Source: Streptomyces sp. NRRL F-5123
GTDB lineage: Bacteria > Actinomycetota > Actinomycetes > Streptomycetales > Streptomycetaceae
Length of the DNA: 16,657 bases
Direction: 5' to 3'
Assembly (NCBI RefSeq): GCF_000721495.1
Contig: NZ_JOHY01000092.1
Coordinates: 1 to 16,657 of the forward strand
The notes under the pieces were generated by a model. It did not search any database. It was not told where the DNA came from and was given only the letters and a program-made list of their open reading frames with translations. Shown piece by piece: positions 6,600-14,384 of the stretch. The translations under genes were made by a program, and so were the position numbers. The number at the start of each line of letters is the position of its first letter. Position 1 is the first letter of the stretch.

Positions 6600-8255
6600 T
6601 CATCCGGCCGCGGCCTTCAGCTCGCGGCGCAGGATCTTGCCGGTGGCGGTCTTGGGCAGGTCCGGCAGCACCTCCACCTCGCGCGGGTACTTGTACGCGG
6701 CCAGCCGCTCGCGGCAATAGGCCACGATTTCCGACGGCTCGGCAATTGCGCCGGGACGCAGGCTCACGAACGCCTTGACGCTCTCCCCGCGGTAGGAGTC
6801 GGCGACGCCGACGACCGCGGCCTCGCGCACCGCCGGGTGCGTGTAGAGGACGTCCTCGACCTCGCGCGGCCACACCTTGAAGCCGGACGCGTTGATCATG
6901 TCCTTCTTGCGGTCGACGACGTAGAGCCAGCCCTCGGTGTCCATGAAGCCGATGTCGCCGGTGCGCAGTTCGCCGCCGGGGAGGGCGGTGCGGGAAGCCT
7001 CCGGCTGGTTCCAGTAGCCGGGGACGACCATGGGTCCGCTGACCGCGATCTCGCCCGTCTCGCCGAAGGGCACGTCGGCGCCGTCGTCGTCGACTATCCG
7101 CACCATGGTGCCGGGCCCCGGCACGCCGACCGCGAGGGTGCCGGACTCGGCGTCCACCGGGGCCTCGTAGCCGGGCGGGACGCTGGCGCAGGGGGCGGCG
7201 CATTCGGTCAGGCCGTAGCCGTTGGCCAGGTACAGGCCGCCGGCCCGGGCGCGGAAGGCCTCGACGACGGCGGGCGGCAGCGGGGCGCCGCCGGAGGAGA
7301 TGAGCCGGAAGGACGCGAAGTCCGCGGGGGTGGCGTCGGGGCGGGCCAGCAGCGCCATGTACGCCGTGGCGGGGCCGACGGTGTAGGCGGGTCGGTGCTC
7401 GCGGAAGGCGTCGAGGACGACCCCGGGCTCGAAGCGGTGGGCCAGTACCAGGGTGTGGCCGCCGGCCAGCGCCGCGGACAGCTCACACACCATGCCGGTG
7501 ATGTGGAAGAGCGGCGCCAGGGCGAAGACCGCGGAGTCGGCGGGCAGCGCCTGGACGCGCACCTGCCGGTGGGCGTTGAAGGAGATGTTGCCGTGGGTGT
7601 TGAGCGCGCCCTTGGGCCGGCCGCTGGTGCCCGAGGTGTAGCTGATCAGGGCGGTGTCGCCGGCCGTCGGGAGGGGGAGGTGCGGGCGCGGCCCGGCTGC
7701 GGCCCGGGCGGCGGCGAGCACGTCCTCGGCGTCATCGGCCGGCATCCGCGGCCCGGCCAGCACGCGCGCGTCGTCCCGCGTCTGGAGATCCCGCTCGCAC
7801 GCCGTCAGCGCGATGCGCACCGGCGACTGCGCGGCCGTCTCCCGCACGTACTCCGCCCAGGCGCGCTCGGAGCAGACCAGGGCGGTGGCGCCCGCGTCGG
7901 CGAGGATGTGCGCCAGCTCGTCCCGCTTGTACATCGGGTTGACGGGAACGGCCGCGCCGCCCGCCTTCCACACCGCGAGCAGGGCCACCACGAACTGCGG
8001 CACGTTCTGCAGCATGACGGCGAGCCGGTCGCCGGCGGCGAAGCCGCGGTCGGCGAGGTGGCGGGCCAGCCCGTCGGAGAGGCCGTCCAGCTCGGCGTAC
8101 GTCAGCGCGCCGTCGAAGTACGCGAGCGCGCGGCGCTCGGGGTGGTCGGCGGCACGGGCGAGGAAGCCGTGCAGCACGGACGGCGGGAAGTCGCGGTCCT
8201 GGCGCTGCTCCTCGGTGAAGAACCGCAGCCACGGCTGATCGGCGTATCCGGTCAT
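6600..8255 (-). CDS. acyl-CoA ligase (AMP-forming)
   Basis: The 551-residue enzyme belongs to the class I adenylate-forming superfamily and would convert a carboxylic acid, ATP and CoA to an acyl-CoA, AMP and pyrophosphate. Core motifs are complete: P-loop YTSGTSGRPKG at 206-216, GYGLTE at 346-351, RTGD at 431-434, the hinge and A8 region DRKKDMINASGFKVWPREVE at 448-467, and PKTATGK at 534-540 with catalytic K540. The ATG overlaps the SDR stop codon (ATGA at 8252-8255), giving tight coupling. The substrate cannot be read from the sequence. A medium-chain or short hydroxy/keto acid is suggested by the kinase/ACAD operon opposite. LvaE holds the same position in the Pseudomonas levulinate pathway. 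Confidence 0.93.
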   Translation of the reverse strand: MTGYADQPWLRFFTEEQRQDRDFPPSVLHGFLARAADHPERRALAYFDGALTYAELDGLSDGLARHLADRGFAAGDRLAVMLQNVPQFVVALLAVWKAGGAAVPVNPMYKRDELAHILADAGATALVCSERAWAEYVRETAAQSPVRIALTACERDLQTRDDARVLAGPRMPADDAEDVLAAARAAAGPRPHLPLPTAGDTALISYTSGTSGRPKGALNTHGNISFNAHRQVRVQALPADSAVFALAPLFHITGMVCELSAALAGGHTLVLAHRFEPGVVLDAFREHRPAYTVGPATAYMALLARPDATPADFASFRLISSGGAPLPPAVVEAFRARAGGLYLANGYGLTECAAPCASVPPGYEAPVDAESGTLAVGVPGPGTMVRIVDDDGADVPFGETGEIAVSGPMVVPGYWNQPEASRTALPGGELRTGDIGFMDTEGWLYVVDRKKDMINASGFKVWPREVEDVLYTHPAVREAAVVGVADSYRGESVKAFVSLRPGAIAEPSEIVAYCRERLAAYKYPREVEVLPDLPKTATGKILRRELKAAAG

Positions 8256-9046
8256 GCGCCCTGCCCCTTCCCGGCGCTGCCCGCCGTCTCCTCGTACGCG
8301 CGCTGGAGCTTGTTCATGCCGCCGAGCCACCTCTCCGGCTCCGCGGCGCGGGCGGCGTAGTAGGCGGCGACCTCGGGGTGCGGGAGGATCAGGAAGCGCT
8401 CGTCGGCGATGCCGGCGAGCACCGCGCGTGCGACGTCCTCCGGCTCGATCGCGGTCGGCGCGAGCACCAATTCCCCGGCCGGGCCGGCGGCGTCCAGCAT
8501 CGCGGTGCGCACGCCCTGCGGGCAGACGGCGTGGACCCGGAGGCCGCGGTGGCGGTAGGTGAGCGAGAGCCACTCGGCGAAGGCCAGGGCGCCGTGCTTG
8601 GTCACCGAGTACGGCGCCGCGCCGACCATCGTCAGCAGGCCGGCTGCCGACACGGTCGACACGAAGCGCCCGCTGCCGCGTTCCAGCCACTCCGGCAGCA
8701 GCGCGCGGGCGGCGCGGACATGGCTCATGACGTTGACGTCCCAGGCCAGCTCCCACGCGGCGTCGTCCGCCTCGGGACCGCCGCCGGTCGCAACGCCGGC
8801 GTTGGCGCAGAAGACGTCGATGCCGCCGCCGAGCGCGGTGCGGGCGGCGGGCACGACGCCGGAGGCGTCCCCGGCGACAACGGCGGCGCCGATCTCGTCG
8901 GCGACCTTGCGGGCGGCGACGGCGTCGAGGTCGTTGACGGCCACCCGGGCGCCCTCGGCCGCGAAGGCGCGCGCCAGCGCGGCACCGATGCCGCCGCCCG
9001 CGCCCGTGACGACCACCCGCGCACCGCGCAGTGCTTCCACCACCAT
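8252..9046 (-). CDS. short-chain dehydrogenase/reductase (classical SDR)
   Basis: The 264-residue protein carries every classical SDR landmark: TGAGGGIG at 14-21, D39 at the end of beta-2 suggesting NAD(H) preference, CANAG at 80-84, N105, S133, and YSVTK at 146-150 (Y146, K150). It would interconvert a hydroxyl and a keto group. AGGGAG lies five bases before the ATG at 9046. It is the first gene of the operon and overlaps the acyl-CoA ligase gene by four bases, so the two probably act on the same compound. In the Pseudomonas levulinate pathway the SDR LvaD reduces levulinyl-CoA to 4-hydroxyvaleryl-CoA, which is a reasonable parallel. Other keto acyl substrates remain possible. Confidence 0.92.
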   Translation of the reverse strand: MVVEALRGARVVVTGAGGGIGAALARAFAAEGARVAVNDLDAVAARKVADEIGAAVVAGDASGVVPAARTALGGGIDVFCANAGVATGGGPEADDAAWELAWDVNVMSHVRAARALLPEWLERGSGRFVSTVSAAGLLTMVGAAPYSVTKHGALAFAEWLSLTYRHRGLRVHAVCPQGVRTAMLDAAGPAGELVLAPTAIEPEDVARAVLAGIADERFLILPHPEVAAYYAARAAEPERWLGGMNKLQRAYEETAGSAGKGQGA

Positions 9047-9088
9047 CGTGTCTCCCTCGACTCGACGTCCGGCCTCTCCCCCGTCCGC

Positions 9089-9104
9089 ATACTAAGCGGT
9101 CGGT
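9089..9104 (-). promoter_or_regulatory. TetR-type operator/promoter candidate upstream of the SDR operon
   Basis: Read toward the SDR gene, the sequence is ACCGACCGCTTAGTAT. Its left half ACCGACC is identical to the left half of the palindrome at 2460-2475, and the right half keeps T, G, T and A at matching places. TAGTAT at the end fits a TAnnnT -10 box about 40 bases before the ATG. No good -35 box is visible. The adjacent TCGGTCACCGA (9100-9110) is a second small inverted repeat that overlaps it. The call rests on similarity to the first site. Confidence 0.45.
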
Positions 9105-9240
9105 CACCGAAGCGGAAGGGCCGGAGGGGAGGGGCGGCCGGGCGCCGGACCTGCGGAGGCGAGGCGGGTTGACCGCGCTTCACCCGTCGGAGGGATGGAC
9201 GCGGCGGCGGAGAGTCGGGATGATGGGCACAGAGCGGACA

Positions 9241-9260
9241 ATCACGGATCTTTCCGTGAT
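9241..9260. promoter_or_regulatory. 20-bp inverted repeat before the hydrolase gene
   Basis: ATCACGGA at 9241-9248 and TCCGTGAT at 9253-9260 are perfect eight-base arms around TCTT. The repeat ends 22 bases before the ATG at 9283, the place for an operator or a leader hairpin. It is richer in A and T than its surroundings. No matching site was seen elsewhere in the window, and no -35/-10 pair could be fixed with confidence. The remainder of 9105-9282 shows no gene. Confidence 0.5.
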
Positions 9261-9282
9261 CTGGGACAGGCGAGGGGGAGCC

Positions 9283-10581
9283 ATGACCGTGAAGAGCGTG
9301 CAGCCGTACTGGGACCTGACGTTCGACGCCGACGGCGATCCCGACCCGGAGCAGCGTGACGCGCTCCTCGCACACGCCGCCGAGCACACCGACCTGGTGC
9401 TCTTCTCCCACGGCTGGAACAACGACCTGTCCAGCGCCTGCCGCCTCTACGACCGCTTCTACGCGCCCTTCCCCGGGCTGCTGGCCGCCTTCCCGGCCGT
9501 GCGCCCGGGGTATGCCGGGGTGCACTGGCCGTCCATGCGCTTCTCGGACGAGCCGATCGCGGACTTCCCCCGCACCACCGTCGTCGCCGTGCCCGGTGGC
9601 GACGCCGACATCGCGGTCCTCAAGCGCGTGCTGCCAGGCCACGACGCGGAGGCCGACCGGATCGCGGAGCTGCTGCGGCAGCAGCCGGACGAGCCGGAAG
9701 CGCTGGAGGAGTTCGCCGGGCTGGTGCGCACGCTGACGGGCGCGGGACCCGAATCCGCGGCCCTGGCACAGGATTTCGCCGCCCCCGCGGAAGGCGCGGC
9801 CGCGGCGGGAGCCACGGGCGGAACGGGCGCCGTGCTGCCCGCGCTCCTCACCGGCAAGCCGGACGCGGTGTGCCGCGAGCTGGCCGACGCGGTCGCCGCG
9901 ACGGTGGGGCCGGAGGGCGACGCCGAGGCGCTGCTGGGCGCACTGGGCAAGAAGGTCTGGTCGGGGGCGCGCGAGCTGCTGCGCCAGGCGACGTATTTCG
10001 CGATGAAGGGCCGTGCGGGGAAGGTCGGCAAGGAGGGACTCGGTCCGTTCGTCGGGCAGCTGGCGGAGCGCGCGCCGTGGACGAGGGTGCATCTGGTCGG
10101 GCACAGCTTCGGCGCCCGGCTGGTCTCCTTCGCCCTGGCCGGGCTGCCGCCCGCGGCGCACAACGTCGCGTCGGTCACCCTGCTCCAGGGGGCCTTCTCG
10201 CATTCGGCCTTCTCCCCCGGCGGCGCGCTCGACGGCATGCAGCACCGGGTGCACGGGCCGGTCGTGGCCGGCCACTCCCGCCACGACAGCGCGCTGGGCG
10301 TCCTCTACCCGCTGGCCTCGCGGCTGTCCGGCGACGACCGCTCCCTGCTGGGCGACGACCGCTGGGGCGCCCTGGGCCACGACGGTTTCCACGGCCTGCC
10401 GACCGCTCCCGCGCTGGCCCTGGCCGCGGCCCTCGGCACGGGCTTCCCGCCCGCGGGCTGCGTGAGCGTCGACGCCTCGGCGACGGTCTGCCACGGCGGC
10501 CCGCCGTCCGGCGCCCACAGCGACATCTGCCACCCGGATCTGGCCCGCCTGATGCTGCGGGCGGGCGCGCTCATCGCATGA
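9283..10581 (+). CDS. predicted alpha/beta hydrolase (serine esterase/lipase-like)
   Basis: The 432-residue cytoplasmic protein has the two hallmarks of an alpha/beta hydrolase: an oxyanion-hole segment LVLFSHGWNN (38-47) and a nucleophile elbow VHLVGHSFGAR (269-279, Ser275). Likely Asp and His partners are D335 (in HSRHDSALG) and H412 or H417 (in AHSDICHPD). Between strand and elbow lies an insert of some 220 residues, which is large; part of it (about 160-185) is Ala/Gly-rich and low in complexity. No signal peptide is visible. The ATG at 9283 follows a GGGGGAG run. An in-frame ATG pair at 9220/9223, also with a ribosome binding site, would add about 20 residues but would run through the inverted repeat. 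The substrate is unknown. Confidence 0.75.
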   Translation: MTVKSVQPYWDLTFDADGDPDPEQRDALLAHAAEHTDLVLFSHGWNNDLSSACRLYDRFYAPFPGLLAAFPAVRPGYAGVHWPSMRFSDEPIADFPRTTVVAVPGGDADIAVLKRVLPGHDAEADRIAELLRQQPDEPEALEEFAGLVRTLTGAGPESAALAQDFAAPAEGAAAAGATGGTGAVLPALLTGKPDAVCRELADAVAATVGPEGDAEALLGALGKKVWSGARELLRQATYFAMKGRAGKVGKEGLGPFVGQLAERAPWTRVHLVGHSFGARLVSFALAGLPPAAHNVASVTLLQGAFSHSAFSPGGALDGMQHRVHGPVVAGHSRHDSALGVLYPLASRLSGDDRSLLGDDRWGALGHDGFHGLPTAPALALAAALGTGFPPAGCVSVDASATVCHGGPPSGAHSDICHPDLARLMLRAGALIA

Positions 10582-10603
10582 CCGGATCCGGCCCCGCCCG
10601 GAG

Positions 10604-10627
10604 GGGGCCGGCCCGGAGGCCGGCCCC
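10604..10627. terminator. bidirectional terminator, hydrolase/acylase gap
   Basis: GGGGCCGGCC (10604-10613) and GGCCGGCCCC (10618-10627) are perfect ten-base arms around a CGGA loop. They lie 23 bases past the hydrolase stop and before the stop of the convergent acylase gene. The hairpin is all G-C pairs without a T tract, as is typical in this kind of genome. The remaining 70 bases before the acylase stop show nothing recognisable. Confidence 0.65.
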
Positions 10628-10697
10628 GGCCGGACCGCCGGCAGAAAGCAGCCGACGGCGCATCAGCAGGGGGTCGAGCGGGGGTTCGGCGACGGGC

Positions 10698-13448
10698 TCA
10701 GCGGTGTGCGGGGAATTCCACGACCTGCTGGTAGGTCGGGCGGTTCTGCCAGCTGATGCGGTCGTCGGTGACGCCCCCGAGCGGCCGCTGGACGATGGAG
10801 TCCGCGCACCACTGGTCGCCCGCCGAGCATCCGTCGTCGCCCGGGTAGACGGTGGCGGCCGGCACCGCTGCGGCCTGCTTGAGCGTGCTCAGCAGCATGT
10901 CGCGGCAGGCCGCGAGCTGCCCGCCGCCGCAGTAGGGCTGCGCCAGCGGCCCGGCGACCGGCTGCCCCAGCACCTTGCGCAGATCCTTGTCGACATAGCT
11001 CCACCAGCCGTACTGGAAGGAGCTGCCCGCGTGCGAGCCCGTGGGCCCGTGCCCGGCGGACGGCGACTCGTCGACCGTGAGGTCGGCAGTGAGAGCCGAG
11101 TAGAGGTCGCTGCCGAGACCGGGCTGGAATTCGCCCTGCACGAGCAGCGGCCACCACGCGTCCATGACCCGTATCGCGTCCGCGTGGGCGTACGCGTGCG
11201 AGCCCGGCGAGGACTCGTGCCGCTTGGTGCCCGCGGCCTGCCACGCCGCCAGCTGCTGCACGGCCGCGGCCTCCTGCGGGTCGGTGACGGGCGCGCTGCC
11301 GACGACCTGCAGCAGGTCGGGCAGCACGTCCTCGCCGCGCAGGTCGGTGAGCGCCGCGTCGTCCATCGCCTTGGCCAGCGCGGACCTGGTCACCCCGCCG
11401 GCCTGGGCGAGCGCCTTGACGCGGTCCTCCAGCAGGTCGGCGCGGTGCACCGAGCCGTTGCCGAAGCCCGCGGAGGTGTAGCCGGGCGCCTGCTTGTTGT
11501 TCCAGGAGATGTAGTAGTCCTGGTCGACGGACTGCGGGTGCTGGGCGGGCGGGGTGTAGGAGGCGGTGTTGACCGCCGGGTCCCAGCCGCGCCAGTCGTA
11601 GGCGGCTTGCGCCCACACCGGGAAGGAGGGGTCGACGCCGGCGGCCCGTACCGGGTTGGTGCCGCTGTTGTAGTACGCGATGTGCTGGGAGTCGGCGTAG
11701 AACCAGTTGAAGGTGTAGTTGATGTCCTGCGCGGCGGCCTGGAAGGACGCCGGGTCGTGGACGAACCCGGGGTCGTTGAGCTCCTGGAAGCCGATGATCG
11801 AGTCGGCCTCGTGCCGGTAGGAGCTGCGCAGCTGGGTGTAGGCGACGGGCTTGCCGCCCACCGTGGCGCGGTATTCGACCGGGCCGTAGGCGGTGCGCCA
11901 GATCTGCATCCGGTAGGAGCCGGCCGCCGTGGAGTCGGCGAGCGTGGGCTTCCAGGAGTTGGTGCGCTCCAGCTTCTCCATGGCGGTGCACCGGCCGTGG
12001 TAGAGGTAGTGCGTCGCGTCCTGGCACAGCTCGACGGCGTAGGTGTCGGTGACGTCCTGGGACGCCGAGGTCGCGCTCCAGGCGTAGTCCTGGCCGCGGC
12101 CCAGCTCGACGTACATGCCCAGGCCCGCGAAGGAGGCGCCGCGGGCGCTGATGCCGGGGCCCTGGAGCTCCTGGAGCATCAGCAGCTGTGGCGCGAAGTA
12201 GCCGGTCTGCGGGCCGAAGACGGCGACGGGGTGGCCGCTTGCGGTGTGCGCGCCGCTCACCACCAGGGCGTTGGACATGCCCTTCTTGGTGGAGAAGAGG
12301 TTGCCGGGCAGCACGCCGGGGCTCGCGGTGCTGGTCAGCGTGGCGCCGCCGGTCGCGTCGTACACGAGCGGTTCCGCGGTGACGGATCCGGGGTCGGGCA
12401 GCGCCTCGCCCTGCGCGGTGGCGGGCCTGCCCGCGTACGGGAAGCTGCTGCCGTCGTGGACGGTCGAGGTCGCCTCGGGGTCGTCGCGCTCGCGGAAGGA
12501 CTCCCAGACCTTCGTGCCCTCCGCGACGCCGTACTTCTGCTGCGCGGCCAGCAGCGACAGCGCCGACTGCACCTCGCCGCCGCCCCCGGTGCCGAACAGC
12601 GCGCCGACCACGGAGGCGAGCGCGATCAGGTCGGTGAGCTGGAAGGGCTCGATGGTGCCGGCGTTGGTGACGGCGTCGACGTGGCCGGTCAGCACGTATT
12701 CGCCCGGGAAGTAGCGGCCGTTCTTCGATGCGGTGATGTAGGCGTTGATGCCGTCGACGTAGTTCTGCGCGTCGGCGAGCGCCTGCCGGCCGCGCGCGCC
12801 GCTGTTGTCGGCGAGCCAGTCGATCTGCGCCTGGAGATCGGCCTCGGTGTACGGGGCCTGGCGCCAGAACTCCTCCTCCAGGCCGCGGTTGGCCGCGGCC
12901 CCGCCGGCGAAGGACGACAGCTCGCCGCGTCCGACGTGCCGGAAGAGGTCCATGAGCCAGAGCCGGTCCTGCGCGGCCGCGTACCCGGCGCCGAACTCGG
13001 TGCCCCCGCGCGTGGTGCCCTTGATGTGCGGGACGCCGGTGGCCCTGTCGCGGGTGATGGTGACGTCGGAGCGCGGGCTGCTGACCGAGGCGACCTGGCC
13101 CGCCGGGACGCCGAAGGAGGCGTCGTTGAAGAACTTGGTGATCGTCGCGTCGGTGAGGGTGGGGTAGCCGTCGGCGAGCGAGGCGTACGGGCCGAGCTGG
13201 TCGGCCGTGTGCGCGGGGCGGGTGCCCAGCGCCTTGTTGGCGAGGATGTCGGCGAGGGTGGCGTTGCCGTTCTCGCCGGGCGGCAGGATGTCGGCGCACT
13301 GGCCCGCGCAGTAGTCGCCGGAGTCGGCGGCGTGCGCGGCCGGTGACGTGGGGGCCACGAGGGTCGCCGCGAGCGCGAGGAGGGCGCTCGCGGCGGCCGT
13401 TCTGAGCACGCCGATGCTGCCGATCCGTCGTGGGGTCCGTAGCGGCAT
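10698..13448 (-). CDS. secreted penicillin acylase family N-terminal nucleophile hydrolase
   Basis: The 916-residue precursor has a signal peptide (basic start, hydrophobic core at 17-31, cleavage near AHA-AD at 40/41). About 85 extra residues follow, then the acylase alpha chain beginning at ITRDRATGVPHI (131-142) and AGYAAAQDRLWLMD (154-167). The beta chain would begin at Ser392 in GMSNALVVSGAHTASG, the autocatalytic cleavage site and nucleophile, followed by AVFGPQTGYFAPQLL. The family cleaves amide bonds in penicillins, acyl-homoserine lactones or lipopeptides; which of these applies here is not visible. The C-terminus has several Cys (CGGGQLAAC and others) that may form disulfides outside the cell. 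AAGGAG lies five bases before the ATG. At 916 residues it is longer than the usual 750-850. Confidence 0.92.
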   Translation of the reverse strand: MPLRTPRRIGSIGVLRTAAASALLALAATLVAPTSPAAHAADSGDYCAGQCADILPPGENGNATLADILANKALGTRPAHTADQLGPYASLADGYPTLTDATITKFFNDASFGVPAGQVASVSSPRSDVTITRDRATGVPHIKGTTRGGTEFGAGYAAAQDRLWLMDLFRHVGRGELSSFAGGAAANRGLEEEFWRQAPYTEADLQAQIDWLADNSGARGRQALADAQNYVDGINAYITASKNGRYFPGEYVLTGHVDAVTNAGTIEPFQLTDLIALASVVGALFGTGGGGEVQSALSLLAAQQKYGVAEGTKVWESFRERDDPEATSTVHDGSSFPYAGRPATAQGEALPDPGSVTAEPLVYDATGGATLTSTASPGVLPGNLFSTKKGMSNALVVSGAHTASGHPVAVFGPQTGYFAPQLLMLQELQGPGISARGASFAGLGMYVELGRGQDYAWSATSASQDVTDTYAVELCQDATHYLYHGRCTAMEKLERTNSWKPTLADSTAAGSYRMQIWRTAYGPVEYRATVGGKPVAYTQLRSSYRHEADSIIGFQELNDPGFVHDPASFQAAAQDINYTFNWFYADSQHIAYYNSGTNPVRAAGVDPSFPVWAQAAYDWRGWDPAVNTASYTPPAQHPQSVDQDYYISWNNKQAPGYTSAGFGNGSVHRADLLEDRVKALAQAGGVTRSALAKAMDDAALTDLRGEDVLPDLLQVVGSAPVTDPQEAAAVQQLAAWQAAGTKRHESSPGSHAYAHADAIRVMDAWWPLLVQGEFQPGLGSDLYSALTADLTVDESPSAGHGPTGSHAGSSFQYGWWSYVDKDLRKVLGQPVAGPLAQPYCGGGQLAACRDMLLSTLKQAAAVPAATVYPGDDGCSAGDQWCADSIVQRPLGGVTDDRISWQNRPTYQQVVEFPAHR

Positions 13449-13518
13449 GTCTGCTCCTTCCGGAAGCCGGTGCGCGGAGGTTACCGCCGGTTAACCCAGC
13501 CCGGAAGATGAACATGCG

Positions 13519-14300
13519 TCAGCTTTTCGACTTCCGCACAACTCCCGCCCGACCCGGACCGCTCGCCGCGCGCAGCACGAAGACGCCCCAGCCCAGATAC
13601 CGGCGGTTCCACTCCAGGTGGGTGCGGCGCGCGTGCGCGAGGAAGGCGCGCATGTCGGCGGCATCGGGGTGGTCCGCCGGGTGGTCGCGCAGCCAGTCGG
13701 AGATCGCGAACCACTGCCCGGCGGCGTAGCGGTCCCAGCTGTCGCCGTCGGCGAGCACCATCTCCAGCAGTTCGAAGCCCGCCGCCTCGAAACGGTCCAG
13801 CGTGCCGACCAGCGACGTGAAGTCGTCGGGCGCCACGCCGTTCGCCTCCAGGGCGCCCTCGGGAGCGGGCTCGTTCCAGTACGGCTCGCCGATCAGCATC
13901 AGGCCGCCGGGCCGCAGCGCCGGGCGCAGCAGCTCGACCGTGCCGGTCAGGCCGCCGCCGATCCAGGTCGCGCCGATGCATGACACGACGTCGTACGCGC
14001 CGGGCTCCGCCTCGTACGCGCCCGCGTCGCCGCGGACGAACTCCACCGATTCGGCGACCCCGAGCTCGGCGGCCCGCTCCCGGGCCGCGGTCAGGAAGAC
14101 CTCGCTGAGGTCGACGCCGGTGCCGCCCGTACCGTACCGCTGCGCCCACCGGACCAGCATCTCGCCCTTGCCGCAGGCCAGATCGAGGTGCCGCTGCCCC
14201 TTGCCGAGCCGGCACACGTCACCGAGCAGCATCAGCTTCTCCTCGGTGACGGGGTTGAGGATGCGGTGCCGGGACTCGGCGATCTCGTGGTGGCGCAGGC

Positions 14301-14304
<4 letters not shown>
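13519..14304 (-). CDS. class I SAM-dependent methyltransferase
   Basis: The 261-residue protein has a Rossmann methyltransferase core: motif I LDLACGKGEML at 40-50, the ribose-binding acidic strand GVDLSE at 63-68, GDA at 92-94, and YDVVSCIGATW at 104-114. The N-terminus (SLRHHEIAESRHRILNPVTEEKL) is a helical cap of the kind seen in small-molecule methyltransferases. The ATG at 14304 overlaps the stop of the upstream 27-codon micro-ORF (ATGA), and GAGGAA lies a few bases upstream. It is the third gene of a unit with an XRE regulator. It is followed 70 bp later by the acylase gene on the same strand; read-through is possible. The substrate is unknown. Confidence 0.88.

Positions 14305-14380
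<76 letters not shown>

Positions 14381-14384
<4 letters not shown>

Noticed and set aside
9870..13346. Very long plus-strand open frame (over 1,100 codons) across the hydrolase end and the acylase gene
   Set aside because: It is Gly/Val/Ala/Arg-rich low-complexity translation antisense to a well-supported acylase and out of frame with the hydrolase. Such frames are common in very GC-rich DNA.
10698..13448. Twin-arginine signal on the acylase
   Set aside because: RR occurs near the N-terminus, but the surrounding residues (PRRIGSI) do not fit the Tat consensus well; a general secretory signal is the safer call.
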